This document shows positions 45,416-55,342 of a stretch of DNA of 64,000 nt, piece by piece. This DNA comes from Channallabes apus. Its lineage: Eukaryota > Chordata > Actinopteri > Siluriformes > Clariidae. The position numbers were made by a program, and so were the translations under genes. The notes under the pieces were generated by a model. The model was not told the origin of the DNA. It worked only from the letters and a program-made list of their open reading frames with translations, and made no database searches. Location: NCBI GenBank assembly GCA_030522415.1, contig CM060118.1, positions 17,810,151-17,874,150 on the forward strand. Reading direction: 5' to 3'. Every line of letters starts with the position of its first letter. Position 1 is the stretch's first letter.

Positions 45416-46760
45416 TATATCTTGTAGGACGACTTTCATACATGCACACTAACGGATTGGGAATCACTGCTGTTTGGCTCACGGATTACATAAATTGTCT
45501 GAATAACATTTTTGAAAAAATAACTAAATAAGTGAGTACTAAAATGGCGGACCTAACGCATTAGATTACTCATTACATCAAAAAAGTAATCCAAGTACAG
45601 TGGAACCTTGGATTACAAGTAACGTGGTTTACGAGCGTTCCGCAAGACGAGCAAAGCTTTTAATAAATTTTTACTTGAAAACAAGCGTTGTCTTGGTTTA
45701 CAAGCACCGAGCACACATCACAACTGAGCCAATGGTTTTTCTCTCTCTTGCACTGCAGAATTGTAGGTAATCATCTCTCCTGCTGGATGAATACACACAC
45801 ACAGACACACACGCCCTGAATTAAACAGCTCCTCACCTTTGAAAACAGTCACGACAGAACAGAGTTTGTGTGTTTGTTTCCTGAGAGGAGTGGGGCTGTA
45901 AACCCGTGTGTCTGTGTAAGGCAGAGAGTGTGTGTGTTTTGTTTGGAAACCTGAGAGGAGGGGGGCTGTAAACGCGAGTGAGTGTGTGTACTTATTCATT
46001 TACACCAACACATACACACACCCTCGCGTTTACAGCCCCCCTTCTCTCAGGTTTCAAACAAACACACAGCAACTCTTCTCTGTCGCGATTGTTTTCAAAG
46101 GTGAGGAGCTGGGGGGTGTTCCAGAAAGCAGGTTATGTGACATACAGTACCCGGATAAGTTTAAGAGTAAGTTAGTGGATAACCTCAACTTCCGGTTCCA
46201 AAAACGGAGGTAACTTTCTGGGTATGTATGTAACCATAGCAACTTACTCTCTGAAGATAACCTGCTCGGTAGCAGGTTATGTTCCAGGGTAAGTTTGTTT
46301 CAGAAGCTTAGTGAGCATGGCGTGCCCTTTTGATGAGGATCCTGTGGACGTGGAGGCACAGATTACAGGCGCCGGGAGAGAGTTATAAGACCGCGTATTG
46401 ATGTGTTTTCATTTGCGAATGATTATTTAAAAGAGCGTTATCGGTTTTCAAGGGAATCGTTAATTTACTTAACACATCTCCTGAAACCGCATATTGTACA
46501 TGTCACAAACCGCAGGTCTGCGCTTAGCACAGAAAATATTCTGTGCATAGCACTTCGGTTTTTTGCGTCAGGGCATTTTCTGTACAATGTGGGTGATGCA
46601 GAGCATGTGGGAAAGGCAACTGTGTGTAGAGCCGTTCGTACAGTGTCTGGCACTTAAGCACTTTTTAGACTCATGTGTACAGTTCCCTGGCCATAAACCT
46701 CTCCACATTATTAAAGAGGAGTTCCACAGAGTGGCAGTTCTCTTTCAAGCATAGGTTTCG

Positions 46761-46903
46761 GTGTCTCACTATGGGATACGCCCCTTCCGCGTATTCTTCA
46801 GAAGCCCAACCCCAATTGGCTGGCAGATGTGACGTCGTGTCCTGGCGTGGCCTTCCCCCCCCCGTATAAAGGGGGCAGCACGACGTCACTTCGCTATTCA
46901 AAA
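46761..46903. repeat. Left inverted terminal repeat of DIRS element
   Basis: This matches the inverse of 52048-52209, except for about 14-16 extra bases in the right copy (near 52146-52162). It holds CCAATTGG, two TGACGTC/GACGTCA-like sites (CRE type) and GTATAAAGG, so it likely acts as the promoter for the gag transcript starting just downstream. Confidence 0.88.
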
Positions 46904-46940
46904 ACCTCTTCTCGCTTCACACCAGAAGCCTATCTTTATA

Positions 46941-48500
46941 ATGGCTGCAGCAATGCAGACGGCTACGGCTAGGGAAGGAGGAGACGCGCGACTCTGCGTT
47001 TGCGGAAATAAAATATCGGGCAAGGACTCACACCAGGTCTGCTCGGCTTGTCTTGGGCTGAAACACGCCCAACTGGCGGTCGACAACCCCGGTGCCTGCG
47101 AGCACTGCGCGCGCTTCACGAAGAAGAGTCTTCGTCGCAGGCTAGCGCGCCAAGCTAGCCTGTCAGGCCTCGACCCGCTTCTTTCGCCTAGCCCCACTCC
47201 AGCTACCACCCCACAGGTATCCATCCCTGTAGAGCTGCCCACCACAGCAGCTTTATCGTGGGGCGAACAGCTCGACGCCTGCGCTCCTCTGCCCGGTGTG
47301 CTCAGCACTGATGAGGAGGAAGGCGAGCTCGTGTTTGAGGAAGACGGCCAGTCCGACTTTCTCCTATCGGAGGAGGAGGAGGAGTTCGAGGACTCCCCTT
47401 TCCTCCCACCCGTGCACTCGGAGCAACTTCTTGCCACGACGGGAGCCGCTGGAGCTATGGACGGGGCACCATCCCCGGTCCTTAGCGTCGACCTACAGGA
47501 CGTGTGCAAACGCGCCGCGGAGAAGCTCGACATCCAGTGGCCAAACGTGGTAGCGGAGACTGTAAAGTCTCGCTACGAGGGCAAGAGGCTGCCGAGAGCG
47601 AAACGGGCGGCACGGCAGCTCCTTCCAGTCTTCCCAGAGCTCTTGGAGGAGCTCGCGGTGACATGGAAGGATAAACCTTTCACTAGCAAGGTGCCAGTGC
47701 AGGGAGGGTCTGCACTGGACGTGGACGGGATGGAAAAGGCAGGACTTTTCAGGATGCCCCCCATGGAAGAGCTAGTGGCTGCGCACCTGCTCCCGAGACA
47801 CGCGGCGGCTGTAAATCCGTCGCTGCCATCGAAGGCAGAGCGCTTTCAGTCAAGCATGACTGAACGCGCATACAAGGCAGTCGCGCTCTGTGCCAGAGCC
47901 CTAAATGCAACCTCCCTGCTGACCGCTTACCAGGCGGAGCTGCAGGACGAAGCCTCGACCACACCAGGTCAGACACATTGGGAGGAGATCTGTGTCGTTA
48001 CAGACCTCTCCCTGAGGCTTCAGAGGTGTGCGGTGCAAGCCGCGGGGAAGGCTATGGCCACTATGGTCATCCAGGAACGAGGACGGTGGCTCAATCTGAC
48101 AAATCTCTCTGACAGAGAGAAAGAGTCAATCCTGGATGCACCGGTGGTGGCAGAAGGCATCTTCGGCTCGGCTTTAAGTCGCATGCAGAAGAGATGCGAG
48201 GAGAAGAAGCGGGATGACGAAGCGCTACAGCTCTGCATGCCCAGGAAGACGCAAGCAGCACCCCCGCCGTTTCGTCAGTCCTTTGCGCAGGTCACAGCCC
48301 GCCCTCCCCCCAGCTATCGCATTCCAAAACGGCAGAGACCGACGACGAGTGCAGCTGGCCAAACCGGGGTCGTGGAGCAGAGAGCTCCCTGGCAGAGAAA
48401 GAGCTATCAGCCAGCGGCAGCTCAAACGACCCAGCCTGCGCCTCAGCCTCACCCTCAACCCCAACTTCAGGGAGTGAGGAGGAAGAAGAAGGCCGTTTGA
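46941..48500 (+). CDS. DIRS gag-like protein
   Basis: The frame has 519 residues without a stop, beginning 38 bp after the terminal repeat. Near the N-terminus there is a cysteine/histidine cluster (CVCGNKI, CSACLGLKH, CEHC), likely zinc-binding. The middle is acidic (LSEEEEEFED and neighbours). A helical region follows with RWLNLTNLSDREKESILDAP (about residues 378-397). The tail is basic and proline/glutamine-rich (PKRQRP, ending RRKKKAV) and probably binds nucleic acid. Its gag role follows from position and from similarity to the decayed DIRS at 26600-28013. Confidence 0.9.
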   Translation: MAAAMQTATAREGGDARLCVCGNKISGKDSHQVCSACLGLKHAQLAVDNPGACEHCARFTKKSLRRRLARQASLSGLDPLLSPSPTPATTPQVSIPVELPTTAALSWGEQLDACAPLPGVLSTDEEEGELVFEEDGQSDFLLSEEEEEFEDSPFLPPVHSEQLLATTGAAGAMDGAPSPVLSVDLQDVCKRAAEKLDIQWPNVVAETVKSRYEGKRLPRAKRAARQLLPVFPELLEELAVTWKDKPFTSKVPVQGGSALDVDGMEKAGLFRMPPMEELVAAHLLPRHAAAVNPSLPSKAERFQSSMTERAYKAVALCARALNATSLLTAYQAELQDEASTTPGQTHWEEICVVTDLSLRLQRCAVQAAGKAMATMVIQERGRWLNLTNLSDREKESILDAPVVAEGIFGSALSRMQKRCEEKKRDDEALQLCMPRKTQAAPPPFRQSFAQVTARPPPSYRIPKRQRPTTSAAGQTGVVEQRAPWQRKSYQPAAAQTTQPAPQPHPQPQLQGVRRKKKAV

Positions 48501-48600
48501 CGGGGTCTTTCGTCAGGGAGGGAACCGACAGCACCACAGTTCGCTAGTTCCCGACCCTCACAAAGTTCTAAGGACAAGTTCCAGAGTCCGCAATTGTTCT

Positions 48601-50807
48601 GTGTGGCGGGGAGAGCCCGGCAGGGCAAAGGGAAGAGTGGCAGTGAAGAGGAAATGGGACAGTGCAGTGGTGTGCACGCAGCAATGTGTCACAAGCACAG
48701 GCTACACTCAAAACCAAATAAAGTTTTCACTGTACCCCCCAAAAAATATGTTACAAAAAATATCTCCCCAAAAAATGTTGAAAAACATGACAATAAAGCA
48801 CAATATAACATCGCCTCGGGGAGCTTTCGCTCTCACAGAGGCGATGGGGCGCACAGACACTGTCACAGCGCTAAGTGCTCGCGCATGCGCAGTACAGGCC
48901 ACGGAACAGTTCAAGATTCAGCCGCACGATGGCGCCAAAACACTGCAGATAAGCAGTTGGCGAAAATGCACACAGTCCCGCTGGGTATTGAAAACAATAC
49001 AATTCGGGTACAGACTGCAATTCGCGGTTTCCCCCCCAGCCTTCAGAGGGATAATTCATTCCCAGGTGCGAGGGGAACTGAAACAGGTCCTTCAAGAGGA
49101 AATTTCCTCTCTGTTGAACAAAAGGGCAATAAGAGTGGTTCCACCAGAAGAGAGCCACAGCGGGTTTTACTCGAGATACTTTCTCGTTCCAAAGAAAGGG
49201 ACTCAAACCCTCCGCCCGATACTAGATCTGCGCGCGCTGAATGTATACCTAAAGAAATACAAGTTCAGAATGCTCACTCACTCTACACTCCTGAAAATAG
49301 TGCGCCAGGGAGATTGGTTTACATCGATCGACCTGAAGGACGCATATTTTCACATAAACATATACCCACCCCACAGGAAGTTTCTGAGATTTGCCTTCCT
49401 TGGTGTGGTATACGAATATCTGGTGCTACCATTCGGCTTGTCCCTCAGTCCCAGAGTATTTGTGAAATGCACAGAAGCAGCACTGACTCCGCTCAGAGAA
49501 AAAGGCATTCGTCTCGCTACTTACATAGACGACTGGCTCGTGACAGCCCGCTCGGAACAGGAAGCGAGAGAACACACAGCTATGCTTATGGAACACATAC
49601 ACGAGCTGGGGCTAAGATTAAACACAGAAAAGAGTGTTTTAATTCCCACACAATCCATAACGTATCTGGGACTGGCGCTGGACTCAGTGAAGTTCAGAGC
49701 ACGACTCTCCACAGACAGGGTGAAAAGATTCACCTCCTGCATGACACAATTTCAGAGAGAACACAAAGTTTGCTTTCGCACATGCCTCAGACTACTAGGA
49801 CTGATGGCATCAGCCCTGATGGTTATTCCCCTAGGCAGACTGCATATGAGGGAATTTCAACGCTGGGTGGCGTCTCAGGGGCTGGACCCAGCACGTCACT
49901 CACGGAGAAGGGTAAGAGTGACGTCAGAGGCGGTTCTAGCACTACGCCAGTGGAGACACCCGAATTTCCTGATCGAAGGGGTCGCCATGGGCGTGGTCCG
50001 ACACAGAAAGATGATAACAACGGATGCGTCGTTATCCGGTTGGGGGGGCATTCACGAGGGCAGAATAGTGAATGGGAGATGGGGTCAGCACATGACCAAT
50101 CTTCACATAAACTATCTGGAAATGCTAGCTGTCTTTCTGACACTAAAACATTTTCTTCCTTTTCTGAGAGGAAATCATGTTCTTGTGAGAACGGACAACA
50201 CTACAGTTGTAGCGTACATAAATCGTCAGGGGGGCCTCAGATCACTTCTGCTGCACACGCTAGCACGCAGACTGATTTTATGGGGCAGTGTCAACCTTTT
50301 ATCCCTGAGAGCGACACACGTACAGGGTGTGATGAATCGGGCGCAGATCTGCTGTCCAGGGGAAATCCCTCCTATGGGGAGTGGAAACTGAACAGCGAAG
50401 TGATCGAACAGATCTGGAGCATATATGGCAGAGCGACAGTGGATCTGTTCGCGTCCAAAGACAACGCCCAATGTCACCTGTTTTTTTCCCTGAAGGACCG
50501 GAGCGCGCCCCTGGGGATAGATGCGCTAGCACACGAGTGGCCTCGCACTCTCCTATACGCGTTCCCGCCAATAGCGCTGATAGCACCAACTCTCTGCAGA
50601 GTAAGAGAGGAAGGTCTGAAAATAATACTAATAGCTCCGAGATGGCCAGGGAAACACTGGCTTGCGGAGATCATGCATATGCTAGACGGCGAACCGTGGT
50701 CTCTCCCGCAGCGCAGAGACCTCCTGTCACAGGAGGGGGGGGAGATCTTCCACCCTCACCCGGAACGACTGGCACTATGGGCCTGGCCGGTGAGTGGTAC
50801 AATTTAA
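48601..50807 (+). pseudogene. DIRS reverse transcriptase/RNase H, one frameshift
   Basis: The frame from 48601 runs to 50391. RT blocks are SGFYSRYFLVPKKG, LRPILDLRALN, SIDLKDAYFHI, LPFGLSLSPRVF, and the catalytic YIDDW at about residue 308 (49522). RNase H has TTDASLSGWGG (Asp about 475), INYLEMLAVF and VRTDNTTVVAYIN. Right after THVQGVMN the frame is lost. In the next frame GADLLSRGNPSYGEWKLN and the DIRS-typical extension (VDLFASKDNAQ, LYAFPP, LIAPRWPG) continue to 50807. The other DIRS reads NVGADLLSR there without a break, so one base (a G near 50339-50342) appears lost. The true start codon is uncertain. Confidence 0.9.
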
Positions 50808-51832
50808 GTAAGACTGGCCTGCCTGACAGTGTCATCAAGACTATACAGAACGCCAGAGCAGCATCGACTAGGTCTCTCTACGACTGCAAATGGAATGTGT
50901 TTGAGCGCTGGTGCACAGCTAGGCATGAGATTCCCTTTCAGTGTTCAGTGGCAGTGATTCTCTCATTTCTGCAGGAAATGATAGAGAAAGGCAGAGCGTT
51001 CTCAACCATAAAAGTGTTTCTGGCTGCTATATCTGCGTGCCACATTGGTTGGGATAATAAAACGGTGGGCCAACATCCTTTGATATGCAGATTCATGAAG
51101 GGCGCGCGCCGCGCCTTGCCAGTGTCAAAACCACTTACCCCATCATGGGACCTGGGATTGGTGCTTGATGCATTATCCACGTCCCCATTTGAACCGCTAG
51201 ACAAGATTGATTTCAAGGCACTGTCCTTCAAGACTGCGCTATTGATTGCCTTGGTCTCAGCGAAGCGCGTGAGTGAGATTCATGCGTTTTCTGTGCATCC
51301 AGCATGTTTACAGTTCATGTCTGGAGATGCAGGAGTAGTTATGAAACCTAATCCCGCATTCATGCCTAAGGTCATTAATGCTATAAGCCCTTTTGAGCTG
51401 AGGGCCTTCCATCCTCCCCCTTTTGCATCATCAGAGCAGCAAAAGTTGAATACACTGTGCCCAGTGCGCGCTTTACGCATCTATACAGAGCGAACCAGAG
51501 GTTTAAGGGAGAGCGATCAGCTGTTCGTTTCTTGGGTGAAACCTCGCACGGGGAAGCCGATCACTAAGCAACGTTTATCGCATTGGATAGTGGAGGCTAT
51601 TTCGCTGGCATACTCCAGTAAGGGTCTCGAACCCCCAACTGGTTTACGCGCGCACTCAACAAGGGGAATGTCAAGTTCATGGGCTCTATTTAAAGGAGTC
51701 ACATTACAGGATATCTGTGAAGCGGCGAACTGGTCATCGCCGCACACATTCGCCAGATTTTATAAATTAGATGTTACAGCTCATCTTCTAGCTCACGCAG
51801 TACTGAGTGTAAGCACAGAACCTACGAACTAA
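50777..51832 (+). CDS. DIRS tyrosine recombinase
   Basis: I take the start at ATG 50777 (MGLAGEWYNLSKTGLPDSVI). The frame is open further upstream (to 50381), but that part overlaps RT. This gives 351 residues. The N-terminal half is a SAM-like core-binding domain (STRSLYDCKWNVFERW, FLQEMIEKGRAFSTI). The catalytic half has R164 (SAKRVSEI), H293 and R296 (RAHSTRGM), a His in WSSPHTF, and the nucleophile Y329 (FARFYKLD). It replaces an integrase: known DIRS elements integrate a circular cDNA without target duplication. The start overlaps the RT extension by about 31 bp, a common DIRS layout. Confidence 0.92.
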   Translation: MGLAGEWYNLSKTGLPDSVIKTIQNARAASTRSLYDCKWNVFERWCTARHEIPFQCSVAVILSFLQEMIEKGRAFSTIKVFLAAISACHIGWDNKTVGQHPLICRFMKGARRALPVSKPLTPSWDLGLVLDALSTSPFEPLDKIDFKALSFKTALLIALVSAKRVSEIHAFSVHPACLQFMSGDAGVVMKPNPAFMPKVINAISPFELRAFHPPPFASSEQQKLNTLCPVRALRIYTERTRGLRESDQLFVSWVKPRTGKPITKQRLSHWIVEAISLAYSSKGLEPPTGLRAHSTRGMSSSWALFKGVTLQDICEAANWSSPHTFARFYKLDVTAHLLAHAVLSVSTEPTN

Positions 51833-51908
51833 ATTCGTTCAGCCCTGAATGTGTTGGTTATGGTTGGCAGACTTCAAGACAGGCTATCTGACAATACGGG
51901 AGTTAGGA

Positions 51909-52005
51909 TATCCCATAGTGAGACACCGAAACGTATGCTTGAAAGAGAACAATAGGTTACTTGCGTAACCCCGGTTCTCTGATAGCATTAAGTGAGGTGT
52001 CTCAC
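51909..52005. repeat. Internal complementary region of DIRS element
   Basis: 51909-51950 is the inverse of the left end (46737-46778) with one mismatch. 51951-52005 is the inverse of the right end (52199-52253) with no mismatch. They abut at 51950/51951, so this region spells the junction of the circular form. Confidence 0.9.
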
Positions 52006-52047
52006 CAGATCACCCTCCTTGCTGTGTGAAGCGAGGAAGAGGTTGCT

Positions 52048-52209
52048 TGTTTTGAATAGCGAAGTGACGTCGTGCTGCCCCCTTTATACGGGGGGGGGGA
52101 AGGCCACGCCAGGACACGACGTCACATCTGCCAGCCAATTGGGGCTGGCGTAATGTAATAGGGCTTCTGAAGAATACGCGGAAGGGGCGTATCCCATAGT
52201 GAGACACCT
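52048..52209. repeat. Right inverted terminal repeat of DIRS element
   Basis: This is the inverse partner of 46761-46903. It has a longer G-run (52090-52098) and an insertion (GGCGTAATGTAATA region). Confidence 0.88.
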
Positions 52210-53278
52210 CACTTAATGCTATCAGAGAACCGGGGTTACGCAAGTAACCTATTGGTTTGTCCTTTGTAGTAAAATCTATGACGCACATTTAATATGTAGA
52301 TATACTATTTATATACATGTATTCATCCTGCATACACACACTTGATCCTTGCATATATGCCTTTGTATTTCAGGGTTTCCAAATGTAATTGGGTGCATTG
52401 ATGGCACCCACATTCCTATTAAAGCTCCTTCAATAAATGAGGGAGACTATGTTAATAGGAAATCTATTCATAGCATCAATGTACAGGTAACAGTGTGTCC
52501 TTAATTTTTTGCCTTGTTAGAATCATTAAACTCATTACTTTTTTTCCACTAAATAGGTAATATGTGAGGCAACCCACATTATTACTAATGTTGAGGCCAA
52601 ATGGCCAGGATCTGTGCATGATGCCAGAATTTTCCGGGAGTCATCATTATGCCAGACATTTCAGCAGGGCATGTTTTGTGTTATACATTTAAATTTTTAC
52701 AAAATTGCATTGTACACTTGAAACATTACAGGACACTTGAATCATTACAGGACAGTTCAATGGTTACTTGCTGGGGGACAGAGGATACCCTTGTCTGCCC
52801 TATTTAATGACACCCTACCCTGAACCTGATCCTGGACCACAGACACGCTTTAACCTGGCTCACAGCCGAACACGGGCAAAGGTGGAGATGACCATAGGGA
52901 TCCTAAAGTCAAGGTTTCAGTGTCTGCGTGGGCTCCGGGTCAGTCCAGAGAGGGCATGCGACATCATAGTGGCTTGTGTTGTGCTTCACAACATTGCCAC
53001 GATAAGAGGAGAGAGCCACCCTCCTTGTATCGAAGAGGATGGCGTAGAGGAACCTCTACAAATTTGTGCACATAGAGATGGAAAACTTTTGAGAGACAGG
53101 ATTTGTCAAAGTTTCTTTTATTAAATTTTTTTTAGTGGTCTGCTGTTCACTGTGGTTCATTTCTTTATTTCCTGAAAAACAATGAAAGTAAAATTAAATA
53201 AAATGTGGTGTTAATACATTGCTTTATATACACACCACTTTTAACATGCAACAGATTCATATTTACACAAGTTCTCAC

Positions 53279-54635
53279 CTTAAGGCGATGCTCCAGGAAT
53301 TCAATTTCTAGAGTAGCCTTTTTAATTTGAAGCTGTACAAGGTCCATCTCCATGTCACTTTTTCTTATTTGTTTTTGAAGATGGACCTTATACAGCTCCT
53401 TTGCTGGCAACTAGGAAGGCAAAAATAAATACATAAATGGCATTCTGTCAGACAATAAAATTTAAATCTGGACAACTGCACAAATTCTTACACTTCTTAG
53501 ATCATGAACTGAGGTTGAAGGACCCTCATCTGTTGGTAAATCCCCAGGTATGTACTGTGAAAGGACAATGCCTGTTACTGTAATGAAAAAGGGGGCATGC
53601 ATTATAATGGTATGCATCATACCTCAGTGGATCTTCCAGCATTGTCCACGTCTGTCACAGCAGATATGGTCTCTTCATCGTCATCCTTCAGTGGAAATAT
53701 ACAAGTATACATTATCAGGCAAAAAGACAAAAAATAAAGATCTAAAAGTACCTGACAACAAAACACTTACAACTGTGACAGACTGTGTAATTTCTGCAGG
53801 GTCCAATAATACAATCCCTCCAACTGTATCTATAAGAAAATACAACCCATAAAATTCTCAATTTTATCAAAGACAAAGCAATAATGCAGGAAAAAAAACC
53901 TTGTCAAAGTAATACAACTAATAAAAAAAAAAGTCACAGTAGCATAAACATCATATGCAGTTAAATACAGTAAGCCTGCATAAAAACGGTAAGCATGTTC
54001 AAAAGCCTTTAATGAATGCCAGCAACCACTGGTGGCCCTTTATTAAGGGACAGAGCCGCTCCTCAGATGGGGTGGGGTGAGGGGAGGTGCCCCCCCCCCC
54101 CCACCCACCCCGCCAGTTAGACGGGCTTCAGCCTTCTTTCTATTAGCTACATGACAGAACGAATATACTAAACCGTGTTTAATAAATTGTACAGTTAATG
54201 TGTTATGAAATATTACCTTTTTGCAGAATGTTCTTGTGTTTCATTTTGACTTGGCTCAAAGTTCTTTTGGCTCCAGATGGATTACAACTTATTAAATAAG
54301 AAACCATATATTCCTAGTCAATATACACTGGTATTTTAACCTAAAGAAATCAATGGCTAGAAAAGTAAATGCTATCATAGTGATTTAACAGTCAAAAGGA
54401 TGCGGAAGGGGTGTTTTAATTAATTATATATATTTAGCATTATAATTAAATTTAATATACTCACGCATTTACTCTGTCCGTTATTTTTTGCCAAGCCAAC
54501 TCTCTTTGTTTAGCCGATGCAGCCGTATTGCTTTTTTCTGGATTATAGGCTTTAATTCTTCAAAAGCGAGCATTAAAACCTCCAACTCTGCCTCCGTGAA
54601 GTATGCCGCTCTCTTTATTTCACTTGGATGTTCCA
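53279..54635 (-). pseudogene. Harbinger Myb/SANT-like accessory protein gene
   Basis: Exon 1 (54635-54465) starts MEHPSEIKRAAYFTEAELEV, a Myb/trihelix-like DNA-binding start. An extra A in the run at about 54533-54538 throws it out of frame, after which AKQRELAWQKITDRVN can be read in the next frame. Exon 2 (54287-54217) reads CNPSGAKRTLSQVKMKHKNI. Later exons near 53830-53770, 53690-53630 and 53570-53500 encode acidic linkers, and the last (about 53413-53279) a coiled coil (LPAKELYKVHLQKQIRKSDM). In known Harbingers this protein brings the nuclease to the nucleus and to DNA. Confidence 0.75.
54092..54110. repeat. C-rich homopolymer tract
   Basis: There are about 12 consecutive C bases, followed by CACCCACCCC. 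Confidence 0.9.
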
Positions 54636-54978
54636 TTATAACTCGTGAAATCCGCGATCCATTGAAAATGTCTTTATGTAGGCACCGTGCACGCGCATTA
54701 ACTCTGGGTAACCAGTAGGGGGTTGATTAAACTTAATCTTATCAGGTATTTTGGAACCGACATACTCTCGGTATGCGGGTTTGGGGTTAATCAACCCAGA
54801 GGTTAAGATTAACCAAATGGTAAGTTAACCAAGCTTTCTGGAACACCCCCCTGGTTAATTAATTTTTTGTTGTTGTTGTTTTACTTTACAGCAGTGATTC
54901 CGTTAGTATGCGCTCAAGCGAGTGTGACTAGCGATGTCTCTTGCAATTTTTTAAGCGGTTTTAAAAACGGTCTCTCCG

Positions 54979-55016
<38 letters not shown>
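54979..55016. repeat. (GT)n microsatellite
   Basis: A GT run lies in the interior of the CAGTGGAACC element. Confidence 0.95.
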
Positions 55017-55017
<1 letters not shown>

Positions 55018-55342
55018 ATGCACATTTTGCACACACACACAGCGCCTGCATGCACAAACGGAAACACTTATCTGTCTGGATTTATTTTTACGTTTTTAAG
55101 GTAAAGTGCAGGTTAATTTGTTTTACTTTTACTTTATATTTTGTGTTCATTATTTTTATGTATTTTAAATTTTTTTGCTGTAGAACGAATAATTTGAGTT
55201 TCCATTATTTCCTATGGGAAAATTAAATTTCGTTTACGAGTGTTTTGAAATACCAGCCCGCTTCCGGAACGCATTATGCTCGTAATCCGAGGTTCCACTG
55301 TACTCTACTTTGTAATGCGTTACACCCAGCACTGCTGCTTAC

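Larger units (their letters stand above)
46737..52253 (+). mobile_element. DIRS-type tyrosine-recombinase retrotransposon, nearly intact
   Basis: It is about 5.5 kb with gag-like, RT/RNase H and tyrosine recombinase ORFs in that order. Inverted terminal repeats (46761-46903 and 52048-52209) contain CCAATTGG, TATAAAG and TGACGTC words. The internal complementary region lies at 51909-52005. There is no target duplication. It inserted at the 3' edge of exon 1 of the Harbinger transposase. Confidence 0.93.
46317..53124 (+). pseudogene. HARBI1-like Harbinger transposase, split and frameshifted
   Basis: Exon 1 (46317-46736) starts MACPFDEDPVDVEAQ, goes out of frame near 46390, and continues with NDYLKERYRFSRESLIYL and NILCIALRFFASGHFLYNVG. 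It slips again near 46640 before FPGHKPLHIIKEEF. The DIRS insertion lies at the end of this exon. Exon 2 is 52374-52486 ([18 protein letters not shown], first Asp), exon 3 is 52557-52668 (EAKWPGSVHDARIF, second Asp), exon 4 is 52751-53124 (GYLLGDRGYPC, then AKVEMTIGILKSRF with the Glu). The intron after exon 3 begins with GC rather than GT. Exons 2-4 are still open. Confidence 0.85.
46112..54850 (+). mobile_element. PIF/Harbinger transposon, two-gene type
   Basis: The termini GGGGGTGTTCCAGAAAGC and GCTTTCTGGAACACCCCC are perfect inverses. CTG is duplicated on both sides (46109-46111, 54851-54853), the 3-bp TSD of PIF/Harbinger. It carries a HARBI1-like nuclease gene (+) and a Myb/SANT-like gene (-) convergent to it, the known arrangement of autonomous vertebrate Harbingers. 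A DIRS element splits it at 46737-52253. Confidence 0.92.
45598..55300. mobile_element. TA-flanked element with CAGTGGAACC termini
   Basis: The left end CAGTGGAACCTTGGATTACA and right end (inverse of CAGTGGAACCTCGGATTAC) are flanked by TA (45596-45597, 55301-55302). The terminus resembles pogo/Tigger-type ends (Tc1/mariner superfamily). Its own sequence is 45598-46111 and 54851-55300 and includes CA/GT repeats. No transposase remains. Confidence 0.75.
37590..55334. mobile_element. hAT-type element, outermost shell of a nest
   Basis: The left end CAGTGTTGGGGG and right end CCCAGCACTG are short inverted repeats. They are flanked by CTGCTTAT (37582-37589) and CTGCTTAC (55335-55342), an 8-bp duplication with one mismatch, typical of hAT elements. 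Its own sequence is only 37590-37710, 45152-45597 and 55303-55334 (GTAACTAATTACG-type words, then AATGCGTTACAC). Everything else inside came later. No transposase is left, so it was probably non-autonomous. Confidence 0.8.
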
